The notes: a model not told the origin generated them from the letters alone. DNA of 64,000 bases from Magnetococcales bacterium DCbin4 (GCA_002753735.1 PEAN01000015.1:1-64000); one strand, 5' to 3'. Shown: positions 38,101 through 47,776, counted from the stretch's first letter. Made by a program: numbers and translations.

Positions 38101-39262
38101 GGGATAAGGGTAGTGATTCGGGATCACCATACAGGATCAGCCCCATGGGGTCTGTATGGATGAATGAAGAAATGACCGAGTCGGGGCAGAGTGTGGTGAC
38201 CCAGGCGTGCAATCCGCGCAGGTGGGAAGGAACCAGTCCGTTTTTTGATGTCAGAAGATGGCGCACCCGCCCAGCCGGAAGTCCGTGATCGATCTGATGA
38301 ACCAGAAAATGGGCTGCTAAATATTCCGCCATCGTGCGATGATAATACGAAACGCGTTCAGGGGCGGGATTTCGGAAAAGTTTGGTTTGAGCCGCCTGCT
38401 TCAAGGGAAGGGGGGATCCATCAACTTGTGTCAGGTCGGGGAATCCTTCTTCATCGTAACCAACATCAAATGCAATTCCGGCAAGATCGGCGCGAAGGAT
38501 CAGGGTACACAACAACCCGGCAGCCAGGATTAGCTGGTCTGATGAAGGGGGGGCTGTCATCGCTTTACGGTGGGTCTTATTGTGTTCTTTAACCAACTTT
38601 GAACATGTGCGTTCAAACAACGCTTTGCGGGTTACCGGCCATTCCTGTCCCTGAGATACGACTTCCAACACCATTTCCAGACTTTGTGGATTGGTGATCC
38701 AATCAGCGATACCTGACTGTCTTGCCTGTTTCAGGAACGCCTGTCCATCAGGTACGCCTCTTTTTTCTATGATTTCCAGAATCTGCTCTTCGGAAAGTGG
38801 TTCCAGGCGAATAACGGTGACCTTCCCTGATTGTGAAGCTTCGCTGAGGTTGCTTTTGTCCAAATCGCCGAACCAATCTGCTGTGCGGCAGGAGAGGCGG
38901 AATTTGGGGGGATTAAATTCTTGCAAACGTCCAATGATGGCATCTAGAGCTTCATTGCCGTTTGCTTTTCCGGCTCGATGTTCATCCAGGCCGTCCAGGT
39001 AGAGGGTTCTTCCCTCAAGTCCTTGAGGATTTCTCGGGGGACAGAACTCCCGGATCGTCAGGTACTTCGCATGTTCTTCTTCTATGGCGGCCTGACAGAA
39101 ACTGGTGGTCTTGCCCATACCGGGCTCACCAAGAACGACCAGTGCCGGTTCAGAAAAAAACGCGGAGATCGGTCTTGGATTGTTTTCTTTTCCATTTTGT
39201 TCATCTACGCGGGAAAAGAGGCGAGGGACAATAATGCGATTGATATCATTCATACAAGCCAT
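35162..39262 (-). CDS. STAND/NACHT-like NTPase with probable C-terminal PD-(D/E)XK nuclease
   Basis: This 1366-residue protein has an N-terminal P-loop NTPase with Walker A GEPGMGKTT (45-53) and an acidic Walker B LYLDGLDEH (87-95), as in NACHT/AAA-type STAND ATPases, then a winged-helix-like part (to about 340). The long middle (about 350-1190) is helical and may be HEAT- or TPR-like repeats. The end holds RADIKI (D1246) and PIEIKR (E1259, K1261), a good PD-(D/E)XK core. STAND NTPases joined to nucleases are known antiphage proteins; a C-terminal nuclease would be the reverse of the usual Avs order. The gene is visibly more AT-rich than its neighbours, with many AAT/ATA codons, suggesting transfer. 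It stands alone. Confidence 0.78.
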   Translation of the reverse strand: MACMNDINRIIVPRLFSRVDEQNGKENNPRPISAFFSEPALVVLGEPGMGKTTSFCQAAIEEEHAKYLTIREFCPPRNPQGLEGRTLYLDGLDEHRAGKANGNEALDAIIGRLQEFNPPKFRLSCRTADWFGDLDKSNLSEASQSGKVTVIRLEPLSEEQILEIIEKRGVPDGQAFLKQARQSGIADWITNPQSLEMVLEVVSQGQEWPVTRKALFERTCSKLVKEHNKTHRKAMTAPPSSDQLILAAGLLCTLILRADLAGIAFDVGYDEEGFPDLTQVDGSPLPLKQAAQTKLFRNPAPERVSYYHRTMAEYLAAHFLVHQIDHGLPAGRVRHLLTSKNGLVPSHLRGLHAWVTTLCPDSVISSFIHTDPMGLILYGDPESLPLSRKENILDGLAELAKKNPWFRGGHWESHPLGRLADPKLKDRFESILSDWQHVPTHLLITVLDIIQHGKGPIVSSDTLFAFINNPTVPSHLREHATKIFATHFANRMKDLIPVLEGLEGNEDQNGDHEFRAILLEKLYPEHLPPREIARFLVPPLANYFGYYYQFLTHKLPKKTNDELLPSLIMVILDIKNGFHGDHTASSAFKYLAGEILSRSLEQHGETVSLEDLYTWLQVVIDKHGHNILDHNRKKSHATRVQNWMNSHPQKVKKLYLYWLQRKDAGDIEKSTYFFWLLLQNMEAPSWFADWCLELAVENQDERIAAAMFRIGIKLLIQQQTESHWLDRAFIFVGKFPRFKQHLDPFLFSILDEDTIKFSQMRMESELNRKKEKDKYISDLSRRLDGIRNGTDLIAIFDLAEIYQSWSMDAIKTTKPHQRLVEKTSIEIALAAEAGFVQCLMTHALPSPDEIGRQCIAYNESKYAPVILSAMDLISVGDKKTLSDATLSSAFALWLLRGSNDHIPQWFENIITTNPDLAAHASKEFWLPQLKFGREYVRRLDALETWPGIAKRVAIPLLADCPEMKGNNLTNLLISALIWGDRSELKSLILMVHRRKKDHIPGWPQWAAVAYLLEEFKWPEIEPILSLEIEDAGVLFDFIFDIFYQDNKERENKIPGLSLNITTIIDLILFYGKIYTPKDIGDGVGWSEPEYMRSQCIKELINKIAAETTEEATTVLQSLIDDENLIAWRNKLRHSLAQHLQKKADKLFEPTTWENVVNVVNNHSPATAADLQALVVDHLRTIARELRDGNTDGYKSFWNLDAHGRTTCPIPEEDGRDRLLERLRTSLSPMKIHSDPEGHYADDKRADIKICFENISIPIEIKRDDHDQLWNAADDQLIPNYVRDPKTKGFGIYLVFWFGAHGRGLQVPPKKRGKKTPSTCQELEEALHQTIVSTPRYSIQVIVIDVSTRKPSPPEPANQGVNNLKSS

Positions 39263-39957
39263 AAGTGTCTCAGGAACGTGAGTGGAGCAAGAGAGGCATC
39301 AATGATTGTAATTTCAAGAATGCACCACAGACAGGAACCGGGTGATCGGCACAAGTTTCTTGCCGGACACCCTTTCTGCAATGTATTTCGTTTGTCGGCA
39401 TCGGATCATGCAGGGAGGTTGGCGTGGAGCGCAAGTTGAGCTTGTTTTTCTTATGGATTCGTTTGTTGAAGGTAGGTGTGTAGAAATAAGAAGTACAGTA
39501 TAAGGTTATTGATAACTGTATAATTGTATCAAGAACGATAACAGGTTTGCAATGTGAACCATTTCAGCATGAAAGTCATTGCATGCTCATGGTTAAGGTT
39601 ATGCAATATATAATAAATATAATTAAACATGGTTGTTCTGTGAAAGATCTGATCAACTTGCTCGATGAAAACATCAAATGGAATTGACCTGCATTTTGTA
39701 TGTATCTGCCCGATAGGTCATGAAGGGAGTCTTGCGCCTGACCAGAGAAGATCAATCCCTTGCTGTGTGAGTCAGGAAAGGTTGACATTTCTTGAATCAG
39801 GTGTACCTTTAATTGAAATGCTGTTTAAAGCATATCTGAAGGTAGGCTTGATTTGTACATTTTTTTCAAATATTATTTATATAATTGTGCGATAAAATAA
39901 CTGTATGATAGAGTCTCGCGTGAGTAATATAAATAAACATAAGTTAACCATACCGAC
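39263..39957. other. AT-rich intergenic region without recognised gene
   Basis: There are 695 bases between the divergent NTPase and chemoreceptor genes. The right two thirds are very AT-rich. Short frames of 70-76 codons exist on both strands (39576-39788 minus, 39665-39895 plus), but they lack ribosome sites and any similarity I know. Promoters for both flanking genes must lie here, though I could not pick them with confidence. Confidence 0.5.
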
Positions 39958-41952
39958 ATGACGCAATCCGCCTCAGCCACGGCCACGTTTTGGAATATTC
40001 GGACAAAGATTCTTCTGCCGATCTTGTCGATCCTTGCCATCGGTTTGACGTTGGTGGGTTGGATATCGTTTTGGGTGGCACGGGATGCGGTGACCGACAG
40101 TGCGATGCTGTCCATGCGTAACACCCTGGAAAAAAAGGTACAACAGGCGGAGGCGTTTCATGCCAAGGCCAGGAGCGATCTGCTTTTGGCAATGGAACAT
40201 CGGGTGTTTGCCGATTATTTCAATTTGGCGGAGGTCCGGGCGGGCAACCGGTATGATGCCCAAAAGGTCATTCAGTTCACCGAACGGCAGCGGGCATTGA
40301 AAGATGTCATGGATCAGTGGGTTTTGTCATTGCAACGACGGTTTCCCATCGTCGAGACCTGCGTGATTGATGCGACCGGCCAGGAACACATGCGGATTAC
40401 TCAGGGGGAAATCGCCCCGGACAGCGATTTTTCCAGCGAGGAGAATGGTGCCGATTTTTTCGCCCCGACATTTGCCCAGGCTACGGGGACGGTGTACATC
40501 AATCCCCCCTATATGTCGGTGGATGCGCGCCAGTGGGTTTTTTCCTATACCTCTCCCATCGCCCTGGAAGATGGTTCCCGTCCCGCCTTTTTCCATTATG
40601 AAGTGCCGGTATCCCTGTTCCAGGACCTCCTTAAAGAAGGGGGAACGGAACGGGATGCTGGCGTTCGGGTAAAGGCGAAACGCTTCATTCTGGTCGATCA
40701 GGAAGGTTTGCTCATCGGAGATAGTTCCCAAGCGATTCCACTGGACCTGAAAGCGGGGGATGATCCTGAAAAGGGGGTGGCATTGTCCAATTACCTGCCG
40801 TCCATGGAGCTACTGAGCGAAGATCCCGAATGGAAGGAACTTGCGGCACGCATGCGTACCGGGGAGCGCGGTGAAGGCCATTTTTTGATCAACGGCGTGT
40901 CGCATTACATGGTGTTCATGCCCCTTCCCACGTTTGGCTGGGGGATGGGACACATCATGTCGGAGGCGGATCTGTTTGAGGGACGATCTTCGTTGCAGCG
41001 GATTCGCATGGTCATCATCGCGGCGGCGGTTGGGGCGTTGTTGGTCGCGGGCATGGTGATTCTGGGGGTCGCGAGCCATCTGACCCGCCCGTTGCGGGAA
41101 TGCCGCAATCTGTTCGGACGGATTTCCGAAGGCTACTTGAGTATTTCCTGTGAAACGACGCGCCGGGATGAGATCGGCGCGTTGTTGCGTGCCCTGGGGC
41201 TGATGGCCAATCGGTTGCGGGAGGTGGTGACCCTGGTCGGCAATTCCACAGCACGGGTCAGCAGTGGCAGTGCTGAACTCAAGAATTCCAGCCATACGGT
41301 GTCGGAAGGGGCGGTGGAACAGGCCGCTTCCATGGAGGATATTTCCGCTGCGATGAAGCAGATGACGTCCCATATCCGTCGTAACAATGAAAATGCCCAA
41401 CAAACCGAGGCTTTGGCCCGTAATGCGGCGCATACCGCGACCCGGGGTGGGAACTCGGTACGCATGGCGGAAGAGGCGATGGAGCGGATTTCCAATCACA
41501 TTACCTTGATTGGGGAGATTGCCCGGCAGACCGACCTGTTGGCACTCAATGCCGCCATCGAGGCGGCACGGGCGGGAGAACATGGCAGGGGATTCGCCGT
41601 GGTGGCGACTGAAGTGCGCAAACTTGCGGAACGCTCCCAGGAAGCGGCCTCTGAGATTATCCGCCTGTCCCATACCAGTCTGACGACCGCTCAGGATGCC
41701 AGTCGGATCATGAACCGTCTGGTCCCTGAAATTGGATCGACCGCTCAACAACTTCAAGAGATTGCCCAGGCCAGCAACGAACAAAAGGAACATGCGGAAC
41801 GCATCGATCTTTCAATTCGGAACCTGGATGAGGTGATTCAAAAAAATGCGGCCGCAGCGGAAGAGATGTCGGCCACTTCGGAGGATCTGGCCGCCACCGC
41901 CACTTCTTTGCACCAGGCCATGGACTTTTTCAAAATTGAATCCCAATCCTGA
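39958..41952 (+). CDS. Methyl-accepting chemotaxis protein
   Basis: The 664-residue receptor has a membrane helix at about 15-38, a periplasmic sensor region of about 300 residues (dCache-like, with [19 protein letters not shown] and [13 protein letters not shown]), a second helix ([19 protein letters not shown]), HAMP, and the cytoplasmic signalling tip around [20 protein letters not shown]. It would bind a small ligand and control CheA. No CheW-binding partner is adjacent, but cheA and cheR are within this window. No clear ribosome site precedes the ATG. There is no C-terminal NWETF pentapeptide. Confidence 0.94.
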   Translation: MTQSASATATFWNIRTKILLPILSILAIGLTLVGWISFWVARDAVTDSAMLSMRNTLEKKVQQAEAFHAKARSDLLLAMEHRVFADYFNLAEVRAGNRYDAQKVIQFTERQRALKDVMDQWVLSLQRRFPIVETCVIDATGQEHMRITQGEIAPDSDFSSEENGADFFAPTFAQATGTVYINPPYMSVDARQWVFSYTSPIALEDGSRPAFFHYEVPVSLFQDLLKEGGTERDAGVRVKAKRFILVDQEGLLIGDSSQAIPLDLKAGDDPEKGVALSNYLPSMELLSEDPEWKELAARMRTGERGEGHFLINGVSHYMVFMPLPTFGWGMGHIMSEADLFEGRSSLQRIRMVIIAAAVGALLVAGMVILGVASHLTRPLRECRNLFGRISEGYLSISCETTRRDEIGALLRALGLMANRLREVVTLVGNSTARVSSGSAELKNSSHTVSEGAVEQAASMEDISAAMKQMTSHIRRNNENAQQTEALARNAAHTATRGGNSVRMAEEAMERISNHITLIGEIARQTDLLALNAAIEAARAGEHGRGFAVVATEVRKLAERSQEAASEIIRLSHTSLTTAQDASRIMNRLVPEIGSTAQQLQEIAQASNEQKEHAERIDLSIRNLDEVIQKNAAAAEEMSATSEDLAATATSLHQAMDFFKIESQS

Positions 41953-42363
41953 CGTTCTTTGGGTGCAACGGCGCAGAATGTGCGATGAAACAGGACAAGA
42001 TTCGCCGCAATCACCAGGTTCACTGGCGAAATGGCACGGGTGGGCGGATTCCAAAGGACGTGGTTCACAGTTCCGGGAGAATCATGGTGTGCCCCGGATC
42101 CTGGTCCATCCAGGGATGTTGTGTCTCCGAACCATCGGCCATTGCCCATTGGGAACTCCCCTCTTCGATTATCGCTCCCTGACCGTTCCGGCATTACCGT
42201 TGGCCTCTCTGGTGCTGCTGCTTCGTCTGCCGCCACTTCGGCATCGTCAATAGCTTCTGCCTTGGTGGATCAGGTGGATGTCTGACCCGGGGTGGATCCT
42301 TCTTTAATCCGTGCAGAGGGGTATGTTAAACTCGCCGCAACGGATATGAAGGAAGGATCCATC
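41953..42363. other. Intergenic region before the small membrane protein
   Basis: This 411-base stretch holds short overlapping frames on both strands (for example plus 42031-42285, ending in an Ala/Ser-rich tail), none with a ribosome site or recognisable similarity. I see no hairpin or repeat that stands out. Confidence 0.4.
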
Positions 42364-42564
42364 ATGAAACGTCGCAATGATCGTCTGGTGGCGCTGGTCA
42401 TCCTGGGAATGGTGGCCCTGAATTTTCCCATCCTCTCGCTGTTCAGCCGGGAGGGGGTTGTCTTTGGAATCCCGTTGTTGTTTTTCTATCTGTTCGGATT
42501 CTGGTTGCTGTTCGTCCTGATGATCGCCATGATCGTGACACGCAAATCCGGGGAAAAACCCTGA
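42364..42564 (+). CDS. Small two-helix membrane protein preceding the symporter-kinase
   Basis: The 66-residue protein has two hydrophobic helices (LVALVILGMVALNFPIL and a second over about residues 33-58) and a short charged tail. ATG 42364 has AAGGA upstream; the longer frame to 42292 lacks one. It ends one base before the SLC5-kinase start, so they are co-translated. Small membrane proteins of DUF3311/DUF485 type often precede sodium:solute symporters. This one is probably an accessory subunit, but I cannot name its family with certainty. Confidence 0.7.
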   Translation: MKRRNDRLVALVILGMVALNFPILSLFSREGVVFGIPLLFFYLFGFWLLFVLMIAMIVTRKSGEKP

Positions 42565-42565
42565 C

Positions 42566-45310
42566 ATGTCCTGGATATGGTTGGCTCCTACGATTTCCAT
42601 CGCCTATCTGGGGGTGTTGTTTGCGCTGGCCTATCATGCCGACCGGCAGGCGGCCCGGGGGCGGTCGCTGGTCAACAATCCCATCATCTATACCCTCTCC
42701 ATCGCCATTTATTGCACCTCATGGACCTATTACGGCAGCGTCGGACGGGCGGCGATGGGTGGGGTGGGGTTCTTGCCCATTTTCCTCGGGCCAACCTTGA
42801 TGGCCGCTTTGTGGTGGCTGTTTCTCGCCAAAATCATCACCATCGCCAAGGTCAACCATATCACCTCCATCGCCGATTTCATCTCTTCCCGCTATGGCAA
42901 GAGTCCCGCCCTGGGGGGGATGGTGACGTTGTTCGTGGTCATCGGCGTCATGCCCTACATCGCCCTGCAATTGAAAGCAGTCGCCGTGACGTTGGATGTG
43001 GTTTCCTTTCTTGACGAGGGGATTGCCGTCGGTCCTCTTCCGGAGTTGTGGCAGGATACCGCTTTGCATATCGCCCTGTTGTTGGCCTTGTTCGCCATTT
43101 TGTTCGGTACGCGGCATCTGGATGCCAGTGAACGCCATGAAGGAATGGTCATGGCGGTCGCTTTTGAATCGCTGGTCAAACTGAGTGCCTTTCTCCTGGT
43201 GGGTTTGTTCGTCACCTTCGTCCTGTTCGATGGAGTGGAGGATCTGTTCGGCAGAGCGATGCAACATCCGGAGCTGCGCCGACTCATGAGCTTCGATGTG
43301 GTCCCGGGGGGATATCCTTCGTGGTTTTCCATGACGTTTCTGGCCATGCTCGCCATCATGTTCCTCCCCCGGCAGTTTCAGGTGTTGGTGGTGGAAAACC
43401 TCAATCGGGAACATGTTTCCCAGGCTTCCTGGCTGTTTCCGTTGTACCTTCTGGCCTTCAACCTGTTTGTCCTTCCCATTGCCCTGGCGGGTCGGATCAT
43501 CTTCATGGATGGTTCGGTGGATCCGGATACCTATGTGCTGGCACTGCCGATTCACGGCCAGCAATCCTGGTTGGCGGTCTGTGTCTATATTGGTGGTTTG
43601 TCCGCGGCAACCTCCATGGTGATCGTCGAAGTGGTCGCCATGTCCACCATGGTCAGCAATGATCTGATTCTCCCCATGTTGTTGCGCTTCAGGTCCAATT
43701 TCCGTGATGACCTCTCCGGGGTCATCCTGTTTTTGCGGCGTGGCATCATCCTGGGTCTGCTGCTGTTGGGATATCTTTATTATCGCCTGATCGGGGAATC
43801 TCATACCCTGGTGAGTATCGGCATGATTTCCTTTGCCGCCGTCGCCCAGTTCGCCCCTTCGATCCTGCTCGGGATCTATTGGACCCAGGCGAGCCGGAGG
43901 GGGGCAATGGGGGGATTGTTGGCCGGTTTCCTGGTCTGGGGGCATACCTTGTTGCTCTCCTCCTTTGCTCAATCAGGCTGGATTGCGCACAGTTTCCTCA
44001 CGGAGGGGCCTTGGGGGATCGCCTGGCTCAAACCCCACGCCCTGTTCGGTTTGACCCTGTTCGATCCCGTGACCCATTCGGTCTTCTGGAGCATGTTGGC
44101 CAATGTCGGAATTTTGGTCATGGTCTCCCTGTTCGACCGGCAAACGGCGGTGGAGCAGATTCAGGCATTGAATTTCGTCAACGTCTTCGAACAGGGGGCC
44201 AAGGGGGGGGATGCCTATCTTTGGAGTGGATTCGTCAGTGTTCAGTCATTGAAAAAATTGTTGGCCCGGTTCGTCGGACCCGCCTCGGCGGAAGCCGGTT
44301 TCGCGCAATATTTCCGTCAATGCGATCTTAAACTCGATGATTCATCCCAGGCCCCTGCCCATCTGGTGGCCTTTGTCGAAAAACATCTGACCGGTGCCAT
44401 CGGTTCCGCCTCGGCCCGGGTGATGATTTCCTCGGTGGTTTCGGGGGAAGAGTTGGATTTGCAGGGGGTGATGCGGATCCTTGATGAAACCAGTCAGGTG
44501 ATCGAATACAGCCAACGTCTGGAACTTAAATCGCGTCAGTTGGAGGCGGCGACTGCACAGTTGCAGGAGGCCAATGCCCGTCTTCAGGAATTGGATCGGA
44601 TGAAGGATGAATTCCTTTCCACCGTCAGTCATGAACTCCGGACGCCCCTGACCGCCATTCGTGCCTTTTCCGAAATTCTGCATGACAATGATGATCTGCC
44701 GCTTCAGGAACGGCATCGTTTTACCGCCATCATCATCAAGGAAACCCGGCGTCTGACCCGGCTGGTCAATCAAATCCTCGACCTGGCCAAAATTGAGTCG
44801 GGGAAGATGGAATGGAGTGTCACCGAGGTCGATCTGCCATTGCTGGTTCAGGAGGCGGTCGATGCAACGCGACAATTATTCGACAATAAATCGGTGCAGT
44901 TGCTCAACAAGGTCCCGGATCAAACGATGATGTTGTGGGCGGATCGGGATAAAATCATTCAAGTCGTGATTAATCTGTTGTCCAATGCGGTCAAGTTTTG
45001 TGATGCCCAAACCGGCAGGGTGGTCATCGAACTGAGGGAAACGGAAGCGGATCTGGGGGTGGCGGTGGTGGACAATGGTTCCGGGATTCCCGAGGAGGAT
45101 CTGGAGCGGGTGTTCGAAAAATTTTACCAGGCCCAGACCGATGCCATCGATCTTCCGCTCGGGACCGGGTTGGGGTTGACGATCTGTCGCAAGATCATCG
45201 AACGGCACCAGGGGAGGATATGGGCTGAAAGTGGTGTGGGGCAGGGGACGGCATTTATTTTCCTGCTGCCCAGGCAGGTGCAGGATCCCGAAGATTCCGG
45301 ATCACCCTGA
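42566..45310 (+). CDS. Sodium:solute symporter-histidine kinase fusion (CbrA-like)
   Basis: The N-terminal 520 residues form an SLC5-type transporter of about thirteen helices (IYTLSIAIYCTSWTYYGSVG, ITSIADFISSRYGKSP). A linker and coiled coil (about 640-680) lead to HisKA with TVSHELRTPLTAIR (phospho-H689) and an HATPase with DNGSGIPEEDLERVFEKFYQ and GTGLGLTICRKII. It has 914 residues and no receiver domain. CbrA-type fusions sense or carry nutrients and signal to a separate response regulator, for which no gene is adjacent. It is co-translated with the 66-residue protein. The transported solute is unknown. Confidence 0.93.
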   Translation: MSWIWLAPTISIAYLGVLFALAYHADRQAARGRSLVNNPIIYTLSIAIYCTSWTYYGSVGRAAMGGVGFLPIFLGPTLMAALWWLFLAKIITIAKVNHITSIADFISSRYGKSPALGGMVTLFVVIGVMPYIALQLKAVAVTLDVVSFLDEGIAVGPLPELWQDTALHIALLLALFAILFGTRHLDASERHEGMVMAVAFESLVKLSAFLLVGLFVTFVLFDGVEDLFGRAMQHPELRRLMSFDVVPGGYPSWFSMTFLAMLAIMFLPRQFQVLVVENLNREHVSQASWLFPLYLLAFNLFVLPIALAGRIIFMDGSVDPDTYVLALPIHGQQSWLAVCVYIGGLSAATSMVIVEVVAMSTMVSNDLILPMLLRFRSNFRDDLSGVILFLRRGIILGLLLLGYLYYRLIGESHTLVSIGMISFAAVAQFAPSILLGIYWTQASRRGAMGGLLAGFLVWGHTLLLSSFAQSGWIAHSFLTEGPWGIAWLKPHALFGLTLFDPVTHSVFWSMLANVGILVMVSLFDRQTAVEQIQALNFVNVFEQGAKGGDAYLWSGFVSVQSLKKLLARFVGPASAEAGFAQYFRQCDLKLDDSSQAPAHLVAFVEKHLTGAIGSASARVMISSVVSGEELDLQGVMRILDETSQVIEYSQRLELKSRQLEAATAQLQEANARLQELDRMKDEFLSTVSHELRTPLTAIRAFSEILHDNDDLPLQERHRFTAIIIKETRRLTRLVNQILDLAKIESGKMEWSVTEVDLPLLVQEAVDATRQLFDNKSVQLLNKVPDQTMMLWADRDKIIQVVINLLSNAVKFCDAQTGRVVIELRETEADLGVAVVDNGSGIPEEDLERVFEKFYQAQTDAIDLPLGTGLGLTICRKIIERHQGRIWAESGVGQGTAFIFLLPRQVQDPEDSGSP

Positions 45311-45696
45311 ATTTCTTTGCGGTTGTCGAACGAGGAAAGGGGGGCCGCCTGAATCATCACCCGCTTGGGCTTGCCGCAATATCTCTTTGGTTCTCAGTTG
45401 CGTTGATGTGTGGTGAATCGTTGTCCGGAGAATCCCTTTTGGCAGATGTTGTGCGGGGAGACTTGTTTTTTTGCACCCGATGTCGATGTCCCATGGAGAT
45501 GACAACGTTCCGACATCTTTTTCCCCTCGACCCCCTCCGTCAGGCAAAACCTGCCCCTTTGGCTGGCCTGCTAGGTCAATCTTTCCATATTCTGGAGATA
45601 AATAATTGATTTTGTTTGTTTTGATTTCATGGCATGACTATTGAATGTCATTCTGGGACGTTCATCCCCTTTCCCCCGGTATTCGATGAGACCGCC
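45311..45696. other. Leader region of the flagellar cluster
   Basis: No convincing gene lies between the symporter-kinase and fliK; frames at 45302-45547 (minus) and 45403-45609 (plus) look like chance. The right end holds a sigma-54-like site at 45630-45645. Confidence 0.45.
45630..45645 (+). promoter_or_regulatory. Possible sigma-54 promoter for fliK
   Basis: TGGCATG, four bases, TTGAA fits TGGCAYG-N4-TTGCW except at the usual C of the -12 element, an important position. It is placed about 50 bases before ATG 45697. Sigma-54 commonly drives hook genes, so the position is sensible, but one mismatch in -12 keeps confidence low. Confidence 0.3.
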
Positions 45697-46851
45697 ATGA
45701 TTCCTTTGAGCATGCCCCTGCCGGAAGTCCAGTTGCCCAAACCAGCGGATGTTGCTTCCAACCCATCGGCCAATCCGACACCGCCGCCGGAAGAAGATTT
45801 CAAGGAAGTCCTTGATCGGGCCGTGAATCCGAAGAAGACAGATCCTGTCACTTCCAAAGACGCACAAAACACCCCCGGGGCAGAACAGGATGTGGCTACG
45901 CAACAAAGTGCCACCCCCATGGAAAAGGGACAAAAAAACGAAGCGACGCAGAAAACAGAAGCAAGTGCCAAGGAAAAATCTGGGAAAACAGCGGCAGAGG
46001 AAGTGGAACAGACGACCAAACGCCACGAGGATGAGGATGAGCAAAAGGATGAAGCAGTCATCGCCCCATGGATGATGATCCTCCCGGATCAACCTGTCGT
46101 GACAACGATGCATCCCCAACTGACTTTGGAACAAAACCCCCTCTCCTTGGAACACCCTTCCATGGAACAAGGAATGATGAGTGGTGGTGGTACTGGAATG
46201 GGAATGGGAATGGGAGGGGCTTCCAAGGGGGGATGGATTCCCCCCAATCCCATCGAAATGGCATTGACCGGCTTCAAACCAGCACAGGCGAGCACGGGAC
46301 GTGCGGGACAGGAGTTGTTTTCGCTGATGACCGAGACCGGATTGAATGGCCAGCGGGTATCGGGAACCGGACAGGTCATTCAGCATGCCGCCAAGGCGAC
46401 CATGCCTGCTTATTCGGCCAGCTTTGGCGAAGATCTGGCAGAACAGATCGGACGGATCCGTTTGATTTCCCGACCGGGAATGTCCGAGCAGGTTCGGATC
46501 AATCTGGTTCCCCGCGAACTGGGAACCCTGGATGTTCGTCTTTCGGTCGATGAGGAGAATCGGATCCATCTGTTGATCACCGCCGACAGTGATGCTGCCC
46601 GCGACCTGCTCAACAAACAGATGCCACAGTTGAAGGAAGCCTTCGCGCGCCAAAATTTCGGTCTTGGTGAGATTGCTGTCCAGGTCGATCAGCGACAAAA
46701 GGGCGACGCTTCGGGTCAGGAATTTGAATGGCGTGGAGGAGGCGGAGGTCTTTTCCAAGGGGATACGGAACATAATGACAGCGAACCGCGTCCAATATCC
46801 GAGATGCGACGCCCATGGACTCCTGGTCAGGGGCTATCGGTTTTTGCATGA
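45697..46851 (+). CDS. fliK: Flagellar hook-length control protein
   Basis: The protein has a Pro/Thr/Glu-rich, probably disordered first half. The C-terminal Flg_hook domain includes IRLISRPGMSEQVRINLVP and ELGTLDVRLSVDEENRIHLLI, then LLNKQMPQLKEAFARQNF. It measures hook length during export and switches FlhB specificity. From ATG 45697 it has 384 residues; an ATG at 45634 is in frame but overlaps the possible promoter, and neither has a good ribosome site. A Gly/Met-rich patch (GGGTGMGMGMGGA) is unusual. It is followed by flgD and flgE, the standard hook order. Confidence 0.88.
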   Translation: MIPLSMPLPEVQLPKPADVASNPSANPTPPPEEDFKEVLDRAVNPKKTDPVTSKDAQNTPGAEQDVATQQSATPMEKGQKNEATQKTEASAKEKSGKTAAEEVEQTTKRHEDEDEQKDEAVIAPWMMILPDQPVVTTMHPQLTLEQNPLSLEHPSMEQGMMSGGGTGMGMGMGGASKGGWIPPNPIEMALTGFKPAQASTGRAGQELFSLMTETGLNGQRVSGTGQVIQHAAKATMPAYSASFGEDLAEQIGRIRLISRPGMSEQVRINLVPRELGTLDVRLSVDEENRIHLLITADSDAARDLLNKQMPQLKEAFARQNFGLGEIAVQVDQRQKGDASGQEFEWRGGGGGLFQGDTEHNDSEPRPISEMRRPWTPGQGLSVFA

Positions 46852-47089
46852 ACCCGTATCAGGTGACGGGCAAAAGTTGCCCATGGGCACAAAATTCGGG
46901 TTGGAGCGGAAAAAAAATGGCACCATCGCAGATCATCGTTGTGGATCATGTTGAAAACAAAGGACTTGTTTTGCGGGTTAGTTAGGCATGAAACTTGAAT
47001 AACGGATCGTAACACCAGCGATCCACACTCGGGATTGCATGCAACCCCAAAGGGATCCGGTTCAAGGTCACGCATCAGGAGATAAAGAT

Positions 47090-47776
47090 ATGGTCGTCAC
47101 TGGCACGTTTGGTTCCGTACCCAGCACCCCCACGGATACCGGTAAATTTGTATCCTCCAAACAGGATGCTGGCAAACTACAAACCGATTTTCTGAAGATG
47201 CTGACCGCTCAATTGGAACATCAGGATCCCCTGGAACCCATGGACAACACCGAGATGACTTCGCAAATGGCGCAGTTTTCGGCCTTGGGCGAGCAACAGC
47301 AAAGCAATGAACTGCTGCGGCAGCTTATTTCCATGCAAACGGTGGATCAGGTCAATCAGGCGGTGGGATATATGGGCAAACAGGTGGTCGTCGAAGGCAA
47401 CCGCACCCTGTCTGAGGATGGGAAGGCGACGGTCCGTTTCCAGATGCCTGAAAACGGAGCCGCCACCGTCAATCTTTATGATGAAAGCGGTCGTTTGGTG
47501 AAAACATTGGACGCACGGCCCTTCGAAGCGGGAGAACAAAGCTTTACCATTACCGACAAAGCCTTGCCACCAGGGGTATTGACCTTTTCAGTCGCACTGC
47601 ATGGCGCAGAAGAACAGACTGCCCTGATGACCTTCGAGGCAGGCGAAGTGACTGGAGTCGTCAACAACCCCGAAAACGGCGTTACGCTGGAGGTCAACGG
47701 TCATGCGGTCAAGCTGGCCGATGTCCGCCGTGTGGAACAACTGCCAAGCAAGACGACTTCGTCGTCGGCAGGCTGA
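47090..47776 (+). CDS. flgD: Flagellar hook capping protein
   Basis: The 228-residue FlgD acts as the scaffold cap for hook assembly. The conserved N-terminal motif is QTDFLKMLTAQLEHQDPLEPMDNTEMTSQMAQFS in two parts (residues about 33-66). The C-terminal half has the FlgD Ig-like/tudor region (ATVNLYDESGRLVKTL). The start at ATG 47090 is set by AGGAGATAAAGAT; the frame extends to 47039. It lies 238 bases after fliK and 56 before flgE. Confidence 0.94.
   Translation: MVVTGTFGSVPSTPTDTGKFVSSKQDAGKLQTDFLKMLTAQLEHQDPLEPMDNTEMTSQMAQFSALGEQQQSNELLRQLISMQTVDQVNQAVGYMGKQVVVEGNRTLSEDGKATVRFQMPENGAATVNLYDESGRLVKTLDARPFEAGEQSFTITDKALPPGVLTFSVALHGAEEQTALMTFEAGEVTGVVNNPENGVTLEVNGHAVKLADVRRVEQLPSKTTSSSAG

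Noticed and set aside
39665-39895. 76-codon frame in the AT-rich gap
   Set aside because: No ribosome site, no similarity, and another equally weak frame lies opposite.
42031-42285. 84-codon frame after the chemoreceptor
   Set aside because: No ribosome site and overlapped by comparable frames on both strands; composition is not gene-like.
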